Assembly: GCA_014584345.1 (NCBI GenBank)
Contig: JACTNB010000019.1
Span: 1 to 64,000, forward strand
Direction: 5' to 3'
Origin: Planctomycetota bacterium
GTDB taxonomy: Bacteria; Planctomycetota; Planctomycetia; Planctomycetales; Planctomycetaceae
DNA length: 64,000 nt
In this document: one piece after another, positions 1-8,376 of the stretch
How positions within the stretch are numbered: the first letter of the stretch is position 1
Layout of the letters: each line of letters begins with the position of its first letter
Notes under the pieces: generated by a model
The model's input: only the letters and a program-made list of their open reading frames with translations
Databases searched by the model: none
What the model was told of the DNA's origin: nothing
Program-made: the position numbers and the translations under genes

Positions 1-140
1 GCCGCATCCTCATGGAAGACGAGGACGACATCGCCCTCAACTTCGCCTGTGCTTCACATGAGCAATACGACGAACGGCATGTGATCGTCACGCCGGATCA
101 TGACTTTGTGTTCGAAAGTGGCAGACTCGTCACGAGCTAA
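1..140 (+). CDS. C-terminal end of an unknown protein (partial)
   Basis: An open frame enters from the left edge and ends with TAA at 138-140, giving about 45 residues that include MEDEDDIALNF and end in SGRLVTS. It is acidic and shows no motif that I can assign. The reading is supported only by its continuous frame and by a terminator-like hairpin just downstream (167-197). The family is not recognised. Confidence 0.4.
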   Translation, partial: RILMEDEDDIALNFACASHEQYDERHVIVTPDHDFVFESGRLVTS

Positions 141-166
141 GTGGGACAGTGCGTCGGCGAAATGAA

Positions 167-197
167 GAGGCACCTGCTGTCCGGCAGTGGGTGCCTC
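167..197 (+). terminator. Hairpin terminator-like sequence containing the island repeat motif
   Basis: GAGGCACC (167-174) pairs with GGTGCCTC (190-197), with a small inner CTGC/GCAG stem and a T-rich tail (ATTTTCATT). It sits after the partial gene ending at 140. Its left arm read on the minus strand is AGCAGGTGCCTC, the motif that recurs at 7475, 8716 and 11118. Confidence 0.5.
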
Positions 198-227
198 ATT
201 TTCATTACAATTTGTGGATTGCCAACG

Positions 228-731
228 ATGCTGAATGACGACTTCGCCGATCTTCAACCCGGCCAACTCCAAACCGACGATGAGAAGATCGCCGTTCTGC
301 TCGACTTGCTGGCCAGTGGATTCGAGAACGACGCCGATCTCGACGCTGTTCGTGATGCAGCGCTCCACCATCTGCTTCAGTTTTCACGTCTTCCCGACCG
401 CACCACTGCGATCATGCTGGGCATCCTCTCCGACGAAGACGAAAGCGACCTTGTTCTGAACCGGAAAGTGGCTGCAATCGACCTTCTGGCTCACACTGGG
501 CCGCAGGCCAAGCCCGCTTTTGCGACCTTGAACGATCTTCTGCCGCTCGTGGAGTCAGATCGGGACAGCAAACGGTGGCTGGCCCTGCGAGCGGCGAGGG
601 CCGTTTGGAAGATCACTGGGGACTCATCGCCTGCGGCAGATGTCGCTGGAAAGCTGGCGGAAGACGAGGAGGCGTGGTTGAGAATTCACGCTGCCGAGTT
701 GCTGGGCGAAATAGAGCGTGGGGACGAATAA
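228..731 (+). CDS. HEAT-repeat-like protein
   Basis: This 167-residue protein is built of short amphipathic helices. Segments such as AVLLDLLASGF, KVAAIDLLAHTGPQAKPAFATL, WLALRAARAVWKI and WLRIHAAELLGEI have the spacing of HEAT/armadillo-type repeats, which act as protein-protein or protein-nucleic acid scaffolds. I chose the ATG at 228 because the 29 codons upstream in frame (from a GTG at 141) run through the hairpin at 167-197 and do not look like this protein. No signal peptide or membrane segment is seen, so it is probably cytoplasmic. It is the only plus-strand gene on this side of the minus-strand RNA-repair operon. The specific function is unknown and the repeat assignment is by eye. 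Confidence 0.6.
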   Translation: MLNDDFADLQPGQLQTDDEKIAVLLDLLASGFENDADLDAVRDAALHHLLQFSRLPDRTTAIMLGILSDEDESDLVLNRKVAAIDLLAHTGPQAKPAFATLNDLLPLVESDRDSKRWLALRAARAVWKITGDSSPAADVAGKLAEDEEAWLRIHAAELLGEIERGDE

Positions 732-769
732 TCGTTGAGGCCACACATTACCCAAAGGGATACTGTCGA

Positions 770-1759
770 TTACTCCACTTCAAGTCTCAAAACGAAACTG
801 CGATAGCCGTCTTCAGGTGCATTCTCTGCAAGGACAGCACCCTCCAACATCGCCTTGAGTGCCGCTTGTACGTCGAAGGCGAGTGTGGACTGGACTTCCC
901 GATAATCTTTGCCCCCCTCGGCAGCAACAAGGGTATGGGCACTTTGCTGCCGAAGTGTGCTTAGCCGTTTGAACGATTCCAAACCCTCTGAGATAGCCGC
1001 TGTCATCACTCCCCTGTCTTCAAAGTACAACCGCAGTAGATTGCGAGTTTGCCCCTTGGATCGGGCGATCTCTGCTTCCCCCTTTCGATCCTCGGTGGCG
1101 ATACGACTCACCAGCAGTTTGGGGTTGGGCTGTAGAAACGTGTCAAGGTCTTGAGCAAACCGAACAAGCGACCTTTCCGCATTGTGCGCAAGCGGCATAA
1201 GAAAGTCCGGCGACACATTGGAGTTGGGGCAATTCCGAAACATCGACTCGCCTTCGCCTGAAAATAGCGAGTTGATCTCTCGTGCAAACAAGAAGATTGC
1301 TTCAAATGAATCGATCCGTGATGGCCAGTCACCATCGATTATCTGGCTCCGATAACGGGCATCGACCTTTGCCAGTTCGGAGTCAGCTAGTTCAAAGCAT
1401 TTCCATTGGGTCTGGTCCGCTGGAGAGAGACCAGAAAGATGTGCGAGCAATACCGCAAGACATGGGACATTCTGTTTCGTGCGCCCCCAAAAGATGTTCT
1501 GGATCATCGACCCATTTCCATAGAGATGCGACGAGCAGACATCGTAGTCTGGATGTTCCCGATAGTGTGCTAGAACTTCCGGTTTGAAGAAATGGAACTC
1601 AACTTGATTGCCGGTTTCTCTCAACCTTCGTGTAAAGTACGCCTCGGACACAATGGATTCCTTAGTTGAGTAGATATGATGGGCGTTGGTACTGTCTCGT
1701 CCCACGAGCCGAGCAAAAAAGGACACAGCCAATGCGGTTAACGGCGAGGTGCGAGCCAC
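770..1759 (-). CDS. Uncharacterised protein, possibly N-terminally shortened
   Basis: A 329-residue protein starting at a GTG, with no clear ribosome site. A stretch near residues 55-125 (FHFFKPEVLAHYREHPD, then LSGLSPADQTQWKCFELAD) resembles, from memory, a large uncharacterised bacterial family in which an FFxxEVLxKY segment is followed by a DLxxLPxxEQxxWKxFN segment. Those relatives are longer at the N terminus, so this gene may have lost its 5' part, and an ATG at 1763 lies in another frame. The rest is helical with no enzyme motif I can name. It follows the peptidyl-tRNA hydrolase gene by about 30 bases on the same strand, so it could be the last cistron of the RNA-repair operon. That membership and the family link are inference. 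Confidence 0.5.
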   Translation of the reverse strand: MARTSPLTALAVSFFARLVGRDSTNAHHIYSTKESIVSEAYFTRRLRETGNQVEFHFFKPEVLAHYREHPDYDVCSSHLYGNGSMIQNIFWGRTKQNVPCLAVLLAHLSGLSPADQTQWKCFELADSELAKVDARYRSQIIDGDWPSRIDSFEAIFLFAREINSLFSGEGESMFRNCPNSNVSPDFLMPLAHNAERSLVRFAQDLDTFLQPNPKLLVSRIATEDRKGEAEIARSKGQTRNLLRLYFEDRGVMTAAISEGLESFKRLSTLRQQSAHTLVAAEGGKDYREVQSTLAFDVQAALKAMLEGAVLAENAPEDGYRSFVLRLEVE

Positions 1760-1788
1760 GCATGATTGTATTCCGTGAGGGCCAAGTC

Positions 1789-2184
1789 TCAGAGTAATTG
1801 TAGTTCTCCTGTGATCTCATCGATCTTTTCGGCCTCGTCTGGGCCGATGGCCAAGCAGGTCCGGGTCGGCACTCCATGAAACTCGGTCTTGCCACTGTCC
1901 GTGATGAGGTGAACTTCAAGGCGAGCGGCTACCGCCTTGTCGTGAATGGCCATCAACTCGTCTTCGCTGTCCACTCGACAACAGACCTTGGCGAACGCTC
2001 CGGTCAGCCACGCTCGTTCGACTTCAGAGAAGTCATTCAGCGAGACCGAGCCACGCTCCTGCAAACGACGACAGATGAAGGACATCGAGGCGTGCGCCGC
2101 TTGCGCCATTTGCTTCCCTCTACGCATCTTCAAGTCGTGACGCATGACGATCACCTGCTTGATCCGCTTTGGTTCGTCGTTCAC
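1789..2184 (-). CDS. pth2: Peptidyl-tRNA hydrolase, Pth2 type
   Basis: This 131-residue protein matches the Pth2 (PTH2/Bit1) family over its whole length. It opens with KQVIVMRHDLKM and GKQMAQAAHAS, continues through a SEDEL segment, and ends with LITDSGKTEFHGVPTRTCLAIGPDEAEKIDEITGEL, which carries the family's conserved D-G-TE and P-T-TxLAIGP signatures. Pth2 cleaves the ester between peptide and tRNA and frees tRNA from stalled peptidyl-tRNA. It is the usual enzyme of archaea and eukaryotes, whereas most bacteria use the unrelated Pth1. The gene starts 4 bases after the HD-Pnk stop and is therefore translationally linked to the RNA-repair genes. This suggests recycling of damaged tRNAs still carrying peptides. 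The family call is firm; the repair role is inferred from the neighbours. Confidence 0.9.
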   Translation of the reverse strand: MNDEPKRIKQVIVMRHDLKMRRGKQMAQAAHASMSFICRRLQERGSVSLNDFSEVERAWLTGAFAKVCCRVDSEDELMAIHDKAVAARLEVHLITDSGKTEFHGVPTRTCLAIGPDEAEKIDEITGELQLL

Positions 2185-2188
2185 TGGA

Positions 2189-3303
2189 TCATTCCTTTCC
2201 GTCGCTGACCGTGAGACCGTGGCACTCGATCCACGTCGGCGGCTCGCACTTCTCGGCCAACCTGCGGATCACCGGCTCGGGAACAGTCTTGTTCCGTGCC
2301 TTGTTTTGTCGCAACAGCGTGTCAAACGCAGGTTCGAGGTAGACGATCTCGATGCGGGCGTTGTAGTCAGCAAACAGATCGAGCCACCTGCCACGAGTTT
2401 GCCGCATCGTGTTGGTGGCATTGAAGGCGAACGAGGTTCCTGATCGCAGGAACTCCCGACAGCGTTCTTGGGCTTCCTGCGCCACTCGCCCCTGATTGTC
2501 GGTCGGATCAACGCCAAGCTCACCCCGAATGTCATCCAAGGAGACAATCGGAATGTCGGAATGGTTTCTGGAGAGCCATGTGTCCTTGCCGCTGCCCGGA
2601 AGACCAGCCATGAGTGTCACCGTGCAGGCGAAGTCTTCGTGGGGAACGTAGTGCAGATTTGGCTCCCGCTGTCGGAAGAACGTAAAGCGGGCATGGTCTG
2701 TGGCGAAGGGATACGGCTGGTCGTAGCAGCCAGCTTCTTCGGCCATGAGCTTCCAGAAGTGCAGGTTCTCTTCGGGGCGAGTCATCGAGTCAGTGTCTCG
2801 GCCACGGGTATCCGCCAGAGCGAACAGGTACAGGAGTCGGTTATTGACCAGCCACGACAGTCGGACGACTTCGTGGGTTGGCTCTTCACGTTCGAGCAGG
2901 AAGGCCGGTCGTCCGTGGTAACGAACCAGCCGGGCAATCTCCTCACGAGTCCTCAGATCACACCCCAGATCACGCAGAACGGCACGGGCAACATGTTCTC
3001 CTTTGACGGCGTGCTTGGGAGAGCGGACTCGGCCCGTCTCGGGATCAACTTCAGTGGTCAGCGGCTTGGCGACATCGTGGAACAGAGCGGTGCAGAACAG
3101 AACGGATTGCGCATGTGGTGTGAGCGACGACCACTCGTCGAGTTCGAGCAGTTGTCCGAGGACCATCTTCGTGTGGGTCCAGACATCGCCTTCCGAGTGC
3201 CACTCAGCGTCCTGTGCGCAGTCCGCCATCGCCTGACACCACGACTGGGTTTCGGCCCATGCCGTGATGTCCTCCAGCGACGATTGTTTGAGTTGCTCCC
3301 AGT

Positions 3304-3307
<4 letters not shown>
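2189..3307 (-). CDS. HD-Pnk: HD phosphoesterase fused to polynucleotide 5'-kinase
   Basis: A 372-residue two-domain protein. Residues about 30-200 form an HD-type metal phosphohydrolase, with candidate ligands H37/H45, the HD pair H77-D78, H131 and D166 in ALADTRGRD. Residues about 228-372 form a P-loop kinase with Walker A GLPGSGKDT at 235-243, followed by SLDDIR (256-261), whose Asp and Arg correspond to catalytic residues of T4-type polynucleotide kinases. The order HD then kinase matches the described HD-Pnk family (for example from Runella slithyformis), which removes 2',3'-cyclic phosphate or 3'-phosphate and phosphorylates 5'-OH ends, leaving ends ready for ligation. The start ATG overlaps the RNA ligase stop (ATGA), so the two are translationally coupled. 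The function is well supported by domain order; the substrate in vivo is unknown. Confidence 0.9.
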
Positions 3308-4044
<737 letters not shown>

Positions 4045-4046
4045 CG

Positions 4047-4823
4047 TCAGGCTCCTTGTGTTTGAGGTTGGGAAATGATCGACCGCACAAACTGGCCGTA
4101 ATCGTCTTTCATGGGCAGATCGAAGTCGGTGCGAATCCAACGCCGACGTGCCGACACTTCTTCCTTCGTGATCGGGTTCACGGCAGGTTTATCGTACTCT
4201 TCCCAGTACAATCCGACGCCCCGCTTCTGCCAGTTCGGAAGATCGTTGAAGTTGATGTCGTACTGGAACAGCAACTCGTTCTTCTGACTCACGGACAGGC
4301 CGAGCATCCGCTTCGTGGCCTGCTGCTCGTTCTGTCCGTCCTTGCGGAGCGTCCAGTAGCACCAAGCACTCAAGGCGTTGCGAGCGGCATCCTCATTCCG
4401 CCAGCGGAAGTAGTCCACAACCAGTTCCGAGGTGGGTAACTGGGAAATCCGGCAGTCGAAGCAGGCCGGTTGTCCCAGCTTCAGTGAGAACTGGGCGCTG
4501 GCCTCACCAGCCAACGTCGAGTTGTATTTCCGCAGCTTCCTGCCGAAGAGTTGCTCTTCGGGATCGAAGAGCAGCGAAATCTCGTCGCTCTCGGTGTAGG
4601 CGTACAGCACCCGGAAACCGCAGGTCATCAGCGACTCCGTGGTGGACACCATCAGGTCACGGAAGCGCTCGTCGAACGGAGCCTCAAACTGGCAGACATC
4701 TTTGGTCAACCGGGTGAAGCTCCGACCATCGAGACGAGCGACCATGAAAATGCTGGGCAGCACGCACAGGTCGGCAGCGGTCTCGAAGACCCGCATCTTT
4801 TTGTCGAGATCATCAAACTTCAT
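4047..4823 (-). CDS. Thg1-like protein (3'-5' RNA polymerase, tRNA 5'-end repair)
   Basis: A 258-residue member of the tRNA(His) guanylyltransferase superfamily. The palm motifs are ARLDGRSFTRLTK (D32 as a metal ligand) and YTESDEISLLF (D80-E81), with the conserved GRKLRKYNSTLAGEASAQF after them. The HINNLYN motif of true eukaryotic Thg1 is absent; the equivalent stretch reads RNALSAWCYWTL. That places it with Thg1-like proteins (TLPs), known to add nucleotides to the 5' end of truncated tRNAs in the 3'-5' direction, directed by the opposite strand. It overlaps the kinase gene upstream by 11 bases and precedes the RNA ligase by 2 bases. The enzyme class is firm. The view that it rebuilds a cleaved acceptor or anticodon end before ligation comes from the family and the operon. 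Confidence 0.9.
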   Translation of the reverse strand: MKFDDLDKKMRVFETAADLCVLPSIFMVARLDGRSFTRLTKDVCQFEAPFDERFRDLMVSTTESLMTCGFRVLYAYTESDEISLLFDPEEQLFGRKLRKYNSTLAGEASAQFSLKLGQPACFDCRISQLPTSELVVDYFRWRNEDAARNALSAWCYWTLRKDGQNEQQATKRMLGLSVSQKNELLFQYDINFNDLPNWQKRGVGLYWEEYDKPAVNPITKEEVSARRRWIRTDFDLPMKDDYGQFVRSIISQPQTQGA

Positions 4824-5253
4824 CGTTCCACTCCTCGACGACGAAACCAGCTTCCGTCAGTCGGACGTATTTCAGGGTGTCGAACCCTTCTTCCAATGTT
4901 GGCAGTTCCAGTTTTTTGGCTGTGGACAAGATGCCGACATCCGGCACTTGATCCGTTCGCTGCTGATTCCGAGTGAGGCACTCTTCGGCTTTGGACCGGA
5001 AGTAGAACCCGACCACGGAATACTTGGCCGACTTCGCAGCGTCGATGTATTTCGCTCTCTCTTCCCGAGTCGGGTTTGTGTTATCGATGACGAACGGCTG
5101 CTGAGTCTCCAGACACAGGGCCATCAGCCGTCGTTCTCGGTTCCGAGTCCGCAACAGATCGAGGCTGATCCGAACGTGCGTGGCGAAGAACCTTTCCTTG
5201 TAGAAGGACGATTTTCCCGACGCTTGCAGACCAATGAAGACCACCGCTTCCAT
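4813..5253 (-). CDS. P-loop polynucleotide kinase-like protein
   Basis: A 146-residue P-loop phosphotransferase of the zeta-toxin/polynucleotide kinase (AAA_33) type. Walker A is GLQASGKS (8-15), followed by RISLDLLRTR with D32 and R35 in the positions of kinase catalytic residues. FVIDNTNPTREER (54-66) matches the DNTN box common in these kinases. It resembles the kinase half of HD-Pnk, so the operon carries two related kinases. It is the first gene of the operon and its 3' end overlaps the Thg1-like start. It could phosphorylate 5'-OH RNA ends, or a nucleotide or other small molecule. The polynucleotide assignment rests on the motifs and on context. Confidence 0.8.
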   Translation of the reverse strand: MEAVVFIGLQASGKSSFYKERFFATHVRISLDLLRTRNRERRLMALCLETQQPFVIDNTNPTREERAKYIDAAKSAKYSVVGFYFRSKAEECLTRNQQRTDQVPDVGILSTAKKLELPTLEEGFDTLKYVRLTEAGFVVEEWNDEV

Positions 5254-5282
5254 GACTCACCGTGTTGTCAGTCCAAATGCAA

Positions 5283-5318
5283 AAAGCCCGCCCGGTTTCG
5301 TTCAACCGAGCGGGCTTT
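5283..5318 (-). terminator. Rho-independent terminator of the SEC-C gene
   Basis: On the minus strand a 15-bp stem (AAAGCCCGCTCGGTT with AACCGGGCGGGCTTT, one mismatch) closes a 6-base loop and is followed by a T run (CTTTTTGC). It lies between the SEC-C gene and the first gene of the RNA-repair operon, so the operon presumably has its own promoter in the roughly 30 bases between them, or depends on read-through. Confidence 0.8.
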
Positions 5319-5359
5319 GGGTGTTCAGTCCCTAAAAGTAGTGATCCCGGTTCACGCCA

Positions 5360-5527
5360 TCAAAAGCAGCCTTTCGAGAGACAGCATTTCTTGAAGCGAT
5401 TGCCGGAACCGCAGGGGCAGAGATCATTCCGCCCGAGCTTTTCCTCCAGCAGTTTGTCGCCGTTGACGACCCGTACCCCACGCTTGACCTGCGTTTCGGA
5501 CGGGAATCCCCGACGACGCTTGCTCAT
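5360..5527 (-). CDS. SEC-C metal-binding motif protein
   Basis: A 55-residue basic peptide ending in GRNDLCPCGSGNRFKKCC, the SEC-C motif that binds zinc through three Cys and one further Cys or His and is found at the tail of SecA and in many small proteins. I chose the ATG at 5527 because the upstream in-frame extension has the look of non-coding sequence and a basic MSKRRRGF start is typical. The function is unknown; a role in binding ribosome, translocase or nucleic acid is only suggested by the motif and the charge. Confidence 0.75.
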   Translation of the reverse strand: MSKRRRGFPSETQVKRGVRVVNGDKLLEEKLGRNDLCPCGSGNRFKKCCLSKGCF

Positions 5528-5705
5528 CGTTTCGAAAAAAATGGCTGTTCGTCGAATTGTTCGTGATTCGTGTGTCGCATGGCGCACCTCCGGTTCTTTG
5601 GACGTTCTCCTCGTAGACACCGCTCGCCGGGAAAGGTTCAGGGTGGTTGCCGTTACAATAATTGGAACTGCCCAGCCCGACGTTCCGAACGATGATTTCC
5701 ACGAG

Positions 5706-6323
5706 ATGCCGTCCACGAGAACAAAAGCCCTAGCACTCGCATTCTTCACAGTCGCCTACAATCTCGTTGAAGGCGGCGTGGCGATGCTGGGGGCTGCGAT
5801 CTCGGGGAGCAACGCACTCTTGGGCTTCGGTCTCGATAGTTTCGTCGAGTCACTGTCCGGCATGGTCATGGTTTGGCGATTTTGGAAGTTCGATCTCACG
5901 GCGGAATCAGAAGAGTTCGAGAAGGTCGAGCAACGAGCGGCCCGACTCGTCGGCTACTCGTTCTTCGTTCTCGGAGGCTACGTCGTCCTCGATGCCGGTT
6001 TCGCCCTTTACCGGCAGGAAGCACCCGAGACCAGTCTCATCGGGATCGGGTTGGCGATTGCCTCGATCATCGTGATGCCGGTTCTGTTCCTGATGAAATA
6101 TCGTCTTGGGAAAGCCCTCGGCAGTCGCAGCCTCGTGGCCGACTCGAAAGAGACGCTGGCCTGCCTGATGCTCTCCGTGGCCCTGCTGATCGGTTTGGGA
6201 GCGTTCTACATCTGGCGGCTGTGGTGGATCGACTCGGTAGCTGCCTTGGTGATCGCTGCTCTGATTATCCGAGAGGGATTCGAGACGCTTGAGGAGGCAG
6301 CGGGAGGTGAAGATGTCGAGTAG
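5706..6323 (+). CDS. Cation-efflux-like membrane transporter (CDF type)
   Basis: A 205-residue membrane protein with about five to six hydrophobic segments. The first, FTVAYNLVEGGVAMLGAAISGSNALLGFGLDSFVESLSG, carries the N...E and D...E pattern of cation diffusion facilitators, and a second charged site is in SRSLVADSKETLACLMLS. CDF proteins export divalent metals such as zinc, cobalt or cadmium in exchange for protons. The cytoplasmic C-terminal domain usual in the family is absent, so this is a short form. The start at 5706 has only a weak ribosome site, but homology-like sequence begins there. It overlaps the next gene by 11 bases. The metal is not known. Confidence 0.8.
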   Translation: MPSTRTKALALAFFTVAYNLVEGGVAMLGAAISGSNALLGFGLDSFVESLSGMVMVWRFWKFDLTAESEEFEKVEQRAARLVGYSFFVLGGYVVLDAGFALYRQEAPETSLIGIGLAIASIIVMPVLFLMKYRLGKALGSRSLVADSKETLACLMLSVALLIGLGAFYIWRLWWIDSVAALVIAALIIREGFETLEEAAGGEDVE

Positions 6324-6780
6324 ACCCATTCGCTTCACCTGCCACGCCACGCTTGCCCTGAAACCCAAGGAGATCGCCAGCCAGATTCTCGATCTGAGCA
6401 AGTGGTCCGAATTCAACGGTTACGGCCTGCTGCCGGGGATCATGCAGGCTGAGTTCGAGAAGAAGACCGACGAGATCGTGGGCACAAGAATCCGGGTCAC
6501 GAACCGGGACGGCTCAACCCACGTCGAAGAGATCGTGGAGTGGGAACCGACAAGGCGACTTCGCTTGCACATGAGCGAGTTTTCGCCGCCCGTGTCCCGA
6601 CTGGCGACAGCATTCGACGAGACGTGGAAGTTCGAGCGAGTCGGCGACCGGACGAAGGTGGTCCGCTCTTTCGAGATGCACCCGAAGTCAATTCTCACAA
6701 AGCCGTTGCTCTGGCTGGTCTCATTCCTCTTGAAGCGAGCCATTGCTCGGCATTTGGAGCAGATGCGTCATGACGAGTAG
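6313..6780 (+). CDS. SRPBCC (START-like) family protein
   Basis: A 155-residue protein resembling the polyketide cyclase/dehydrase branch of the SRPBCC fold: an opening beta strand (RFTCHATLALKPKEIASQILDLSKWSEFNGYG), then alternating strands including GTRIRVTNRDG and DETWKFERVGDRTKVVRSFEM, and a long C-terminal helix (LLWLVSFLLKRAIARHLEQM). Such proteins hold small hydrophobic ligands. The start is set by GGAGG 5 bases upstream. It overlaps the transporter gene by 11 bases and so is probably co-translated with it. The ligand is unknown. Confidence 0.7.
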   Translation: MSSRPIRFTCHATLALKPKEIASQILDLSKWSEFNGYGLLPGIMQAEFEKKTDEIVGTRIRVTNRDGSTHVEEIVEWEPTRRLRLHMSEFSPPVSRLATAFDETWKFERVGDRTKVVRSFEMHPKSILTKPLLWLVSFLLKRAIARHLEQMRHDE

Positions 6781-6794
6781 GGCCATGCGAGATT

Positions 6795-7193
6795 TCACAC
6801 AGCCTTCATTTCGTCCACGTCAGCGATGATGACGCCCACGGTTCCGTTCGGGCCGAGGCCGTGCTTTGGCGAATCGACGACAATCCGCATGGCCCGTTCT
6901 AGCCACTTTCGTAAGTCCGTCAGCTTCGGCTTCTCGCCGTAGATTTCGAGGTGGACCGGAACGACGAACCGATGGACCGGGCGGTTGCTGACGGCCTGCA
7001 TCAGAACATCGTGGCAGACCCACGAAGCGTCATTGGCGTTCGCAAAAACCATTGCGTCGTCTTCCTCTGCGCTCCAACCCGAGCCAGTCCAATAGAGCGG
7101 ATTCCTGAACTCGTCGCTCTTTGCCACGATGACCCGAGGGAACGTGGTCGATCCCTTTTTGATGATCGACAAGAGGGGAATCTCGTTACTCAT
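6795..7193 (-). CDS. Hypothetical protein
   Basis: A 132-residue soluble protein without recognised domains. It contains VYWTGSGWS-like aromatic sequence near residues 34-41 and a C-terminal beta-rich stretch ending GTVGVIIADVDEMKAV. Its ATG overlaps the stop of the preceding small gene (7190-7429) by 4 bases, so the two form a two-gene unit. Nothing in the sequence points to an enzymatic activity. The coding call rests on the coupling and the even, codon-like composition. Confidence 0.55.
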   Translation of the reverse strand: MSNEIPLLSIIKKGSTTFPRVIVAKSDEFRNPLYWTGSGWSAEEDDAMVFANANDASWVCHDVLMQAVSNRPVHRFVVPVHLEIYGEKPKLTDLRKWLERAMRIVVDSPKHGLGPNGTVGVIIADVDEMKAV

Positions 7194-7429
7194 TGACCGT
7201 CCCCCTCGGGCACGAACTGCCCGTCTCCTGACAAGACCCGAGAATTGGCGATCACGACCGGAAGGTCTTTGGCGAGGCGATGCGGATTGCGAATGGCAAG
7301 GTTGATCGGCGGCTGGCCGATGACTCTGATGGTCATGAACAACGCTGGCACCTTATCCTGTGTCACAGGGCAAGTGATGATGCCGCTGTCGAGAGACAGA
7401 ACCTCACAATCGGTTACATCCATCTTCAT
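7190..7429 (-). CDS. Hypothetical small protein
   Basis: A 79-residue protein starting MKMDVTDCEVLSLDSG and ending FVPEGDGQ. I placed the start at 7429 because AGGAG lies 9 bases upstream. A longer frame back to 7504 would run through the hairpin that contains the island repeat motif. It is translationally coupled (ATGA) to the hypothetical gene 6795-7193. It is beta-rich with no motif that I recognise. Confidence 0.55.
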   Translation of the reverse strand: MKMDVTDCEVLSLDSGIITCPVTQDKVPALFMTIRVIGQPPINLAIRNPHRLAKDLPVVIANSRVLSGDGQFVPEGDGQ

Positions 7430-7474
7430 TGGGGAAGGCTCCTGTCGGTACAACTTTTGGAAATCGACCGGGAG

Positions 7475-7488
7475 TAGCAGGTGCCTCG
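7475..7488 (+). repeat. Island repeat motif, copy 2, inside a hairpin
   Basis: TAGCAGGTGCCTCG, held in a hairpin whose arms are GGGAGTA (7470-7476) and TACTCCC (7496-7502). Copies of the same motif lie at 167-178 (12 bases, minus strand), 8716-8729 and 11118-11131. Confidence 0.7.
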
Positions 7489-7675
7489 TTGCTCTTACTC
7501 CCATCGCTCGACTTTCAGGACAGTGTTGCCGGTATTCAGAAGCTCTCGTCAGGGGACAACTTTCCAGTCGTCGCCAACTCTTTCAGTGGGTCTGCCGTGA
7601 TTGGGCCGTTTTTTGCCGTCCTTTACATCGTGCCAGTTGTTTGCCGTTCATTACTCCTCTGGCGAGTGGGGGGGA

Positions 7676-8065
7676 TCACATTGTCCATAAACCCCAGATA
7701 AGTATTCCCAAAAGCCATAGGCCACCTCCGACCACCACCAGCGGAACCCATATCCACGCTAGAATCGCCAGCTTGAATTGCGTTGTATCTGGCAACTGTG
7801 CAATACGGTGATGCAGGATGACTGCGGCCACAGGCACCCCTACAAAGCCGAGTACGAGCATCTTTCCCGGCGAGCGAAACAGTCCGAATGCAATACCCGC
7901 CATCCAGAGATCAATCGCAAAACCAATGGAAGCGGAAATTGATGGATGAGAGGAGAGCCATTCCAGTCCACTTCGCCTCGTTGGAACCCATGAACCGCAA
8001 TAGGGGCAACGTCTCGCAATGTTATGAACGATCTGCCCGCACTCTATGCACCGCACATAATCCAT
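7676..8065 (-). CDS. Zinc-ribbon membrane protein
   Basis: A 129-residue protein. An N-terminal zinc ribbon (CIECGQIVHNIARRCPYC, four Cys in two CxxC knuckles at about residues 6-23) is followed by three hydrophobic segments: SIGFAIDLWMAGIAFGLF, MLVLGFVGVPVAAVILH and a long C-terminal AILAWIWVPLVVVGGGLWLLGILIWGLW. The ribbon probably faces the cytoplasm, with the rest in the inner membrane. It belongs to a row of three small zinc-ribbon genes on the same strand (8673 to 7676) with 49 and 100 bases between them. The function is unknown. Confidence 0.65.
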   Translation of the reverse strand: MDYVRCIECGQIVHNIARRCPYCGSWVPTRRSGLEWLSSHPSISASIGFAIDLWMAGIAFGLFRSPGKMLVLGFVGVPVAAVILHHRIAQLPDTTQFKLAILAWIWVPLVVVGGGLWLLGILIWGLWTM

Positions 8066-8114
8066 AGCGACTCCTCAGAGGATGTGGTCTGTGTTGTGAG
8101 CCTTCTGAGTCTCG

Positions 8115-8276
8115 TCAGCGATTGCGTCCGGTGAACTGACCCCGACGCACCTCGGCGGTGAAGTTTTTGCGGCAAGAGTTGCAGCAGATCACCTGCCCAC
8201 CGTTCTGCATGGTGATTGTGTACGTTCCAACGGCTCCGCACTTAGGACACTGAGTTGCTCCGCTGCCGTAGGCCAT
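8115..8276 (-). CDS. Small zinc-ribbon protein
   Basis: A 53-residue protein that is almost only a zinc ribbon: CPKCGAVGTYTITMQ, then CCNSC, giving two Cys pairs about 20 residues apart, and a basic tail (EVRRGQFTGRNR). The start at 8276 is supported by AAGGAG about 7 bases upstream. The fold is similar to ribbons in transcription factors and ribosomal proteins, and the basic tail suggests nucleic acid contact, but this is inference. It lies between the two other zinc-ribbon genes. Confidence 0.65.
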   Translation of the reverse strand: MAYGSGATQCPKCGAVGTYTITMQNGGQVICCNSCRKNFTAEVRRGQFTGRNR

Positions 8277-8376
8277 GTTTCTTCTCCTTCTCAAAGGGAC
8301 TGTGATTTCTGAGCCGAAACGTCTCGGCACAGTGCTGTAATGGAATCCCTGAAACCTGTAAGTCGCTGCGAAGTTG

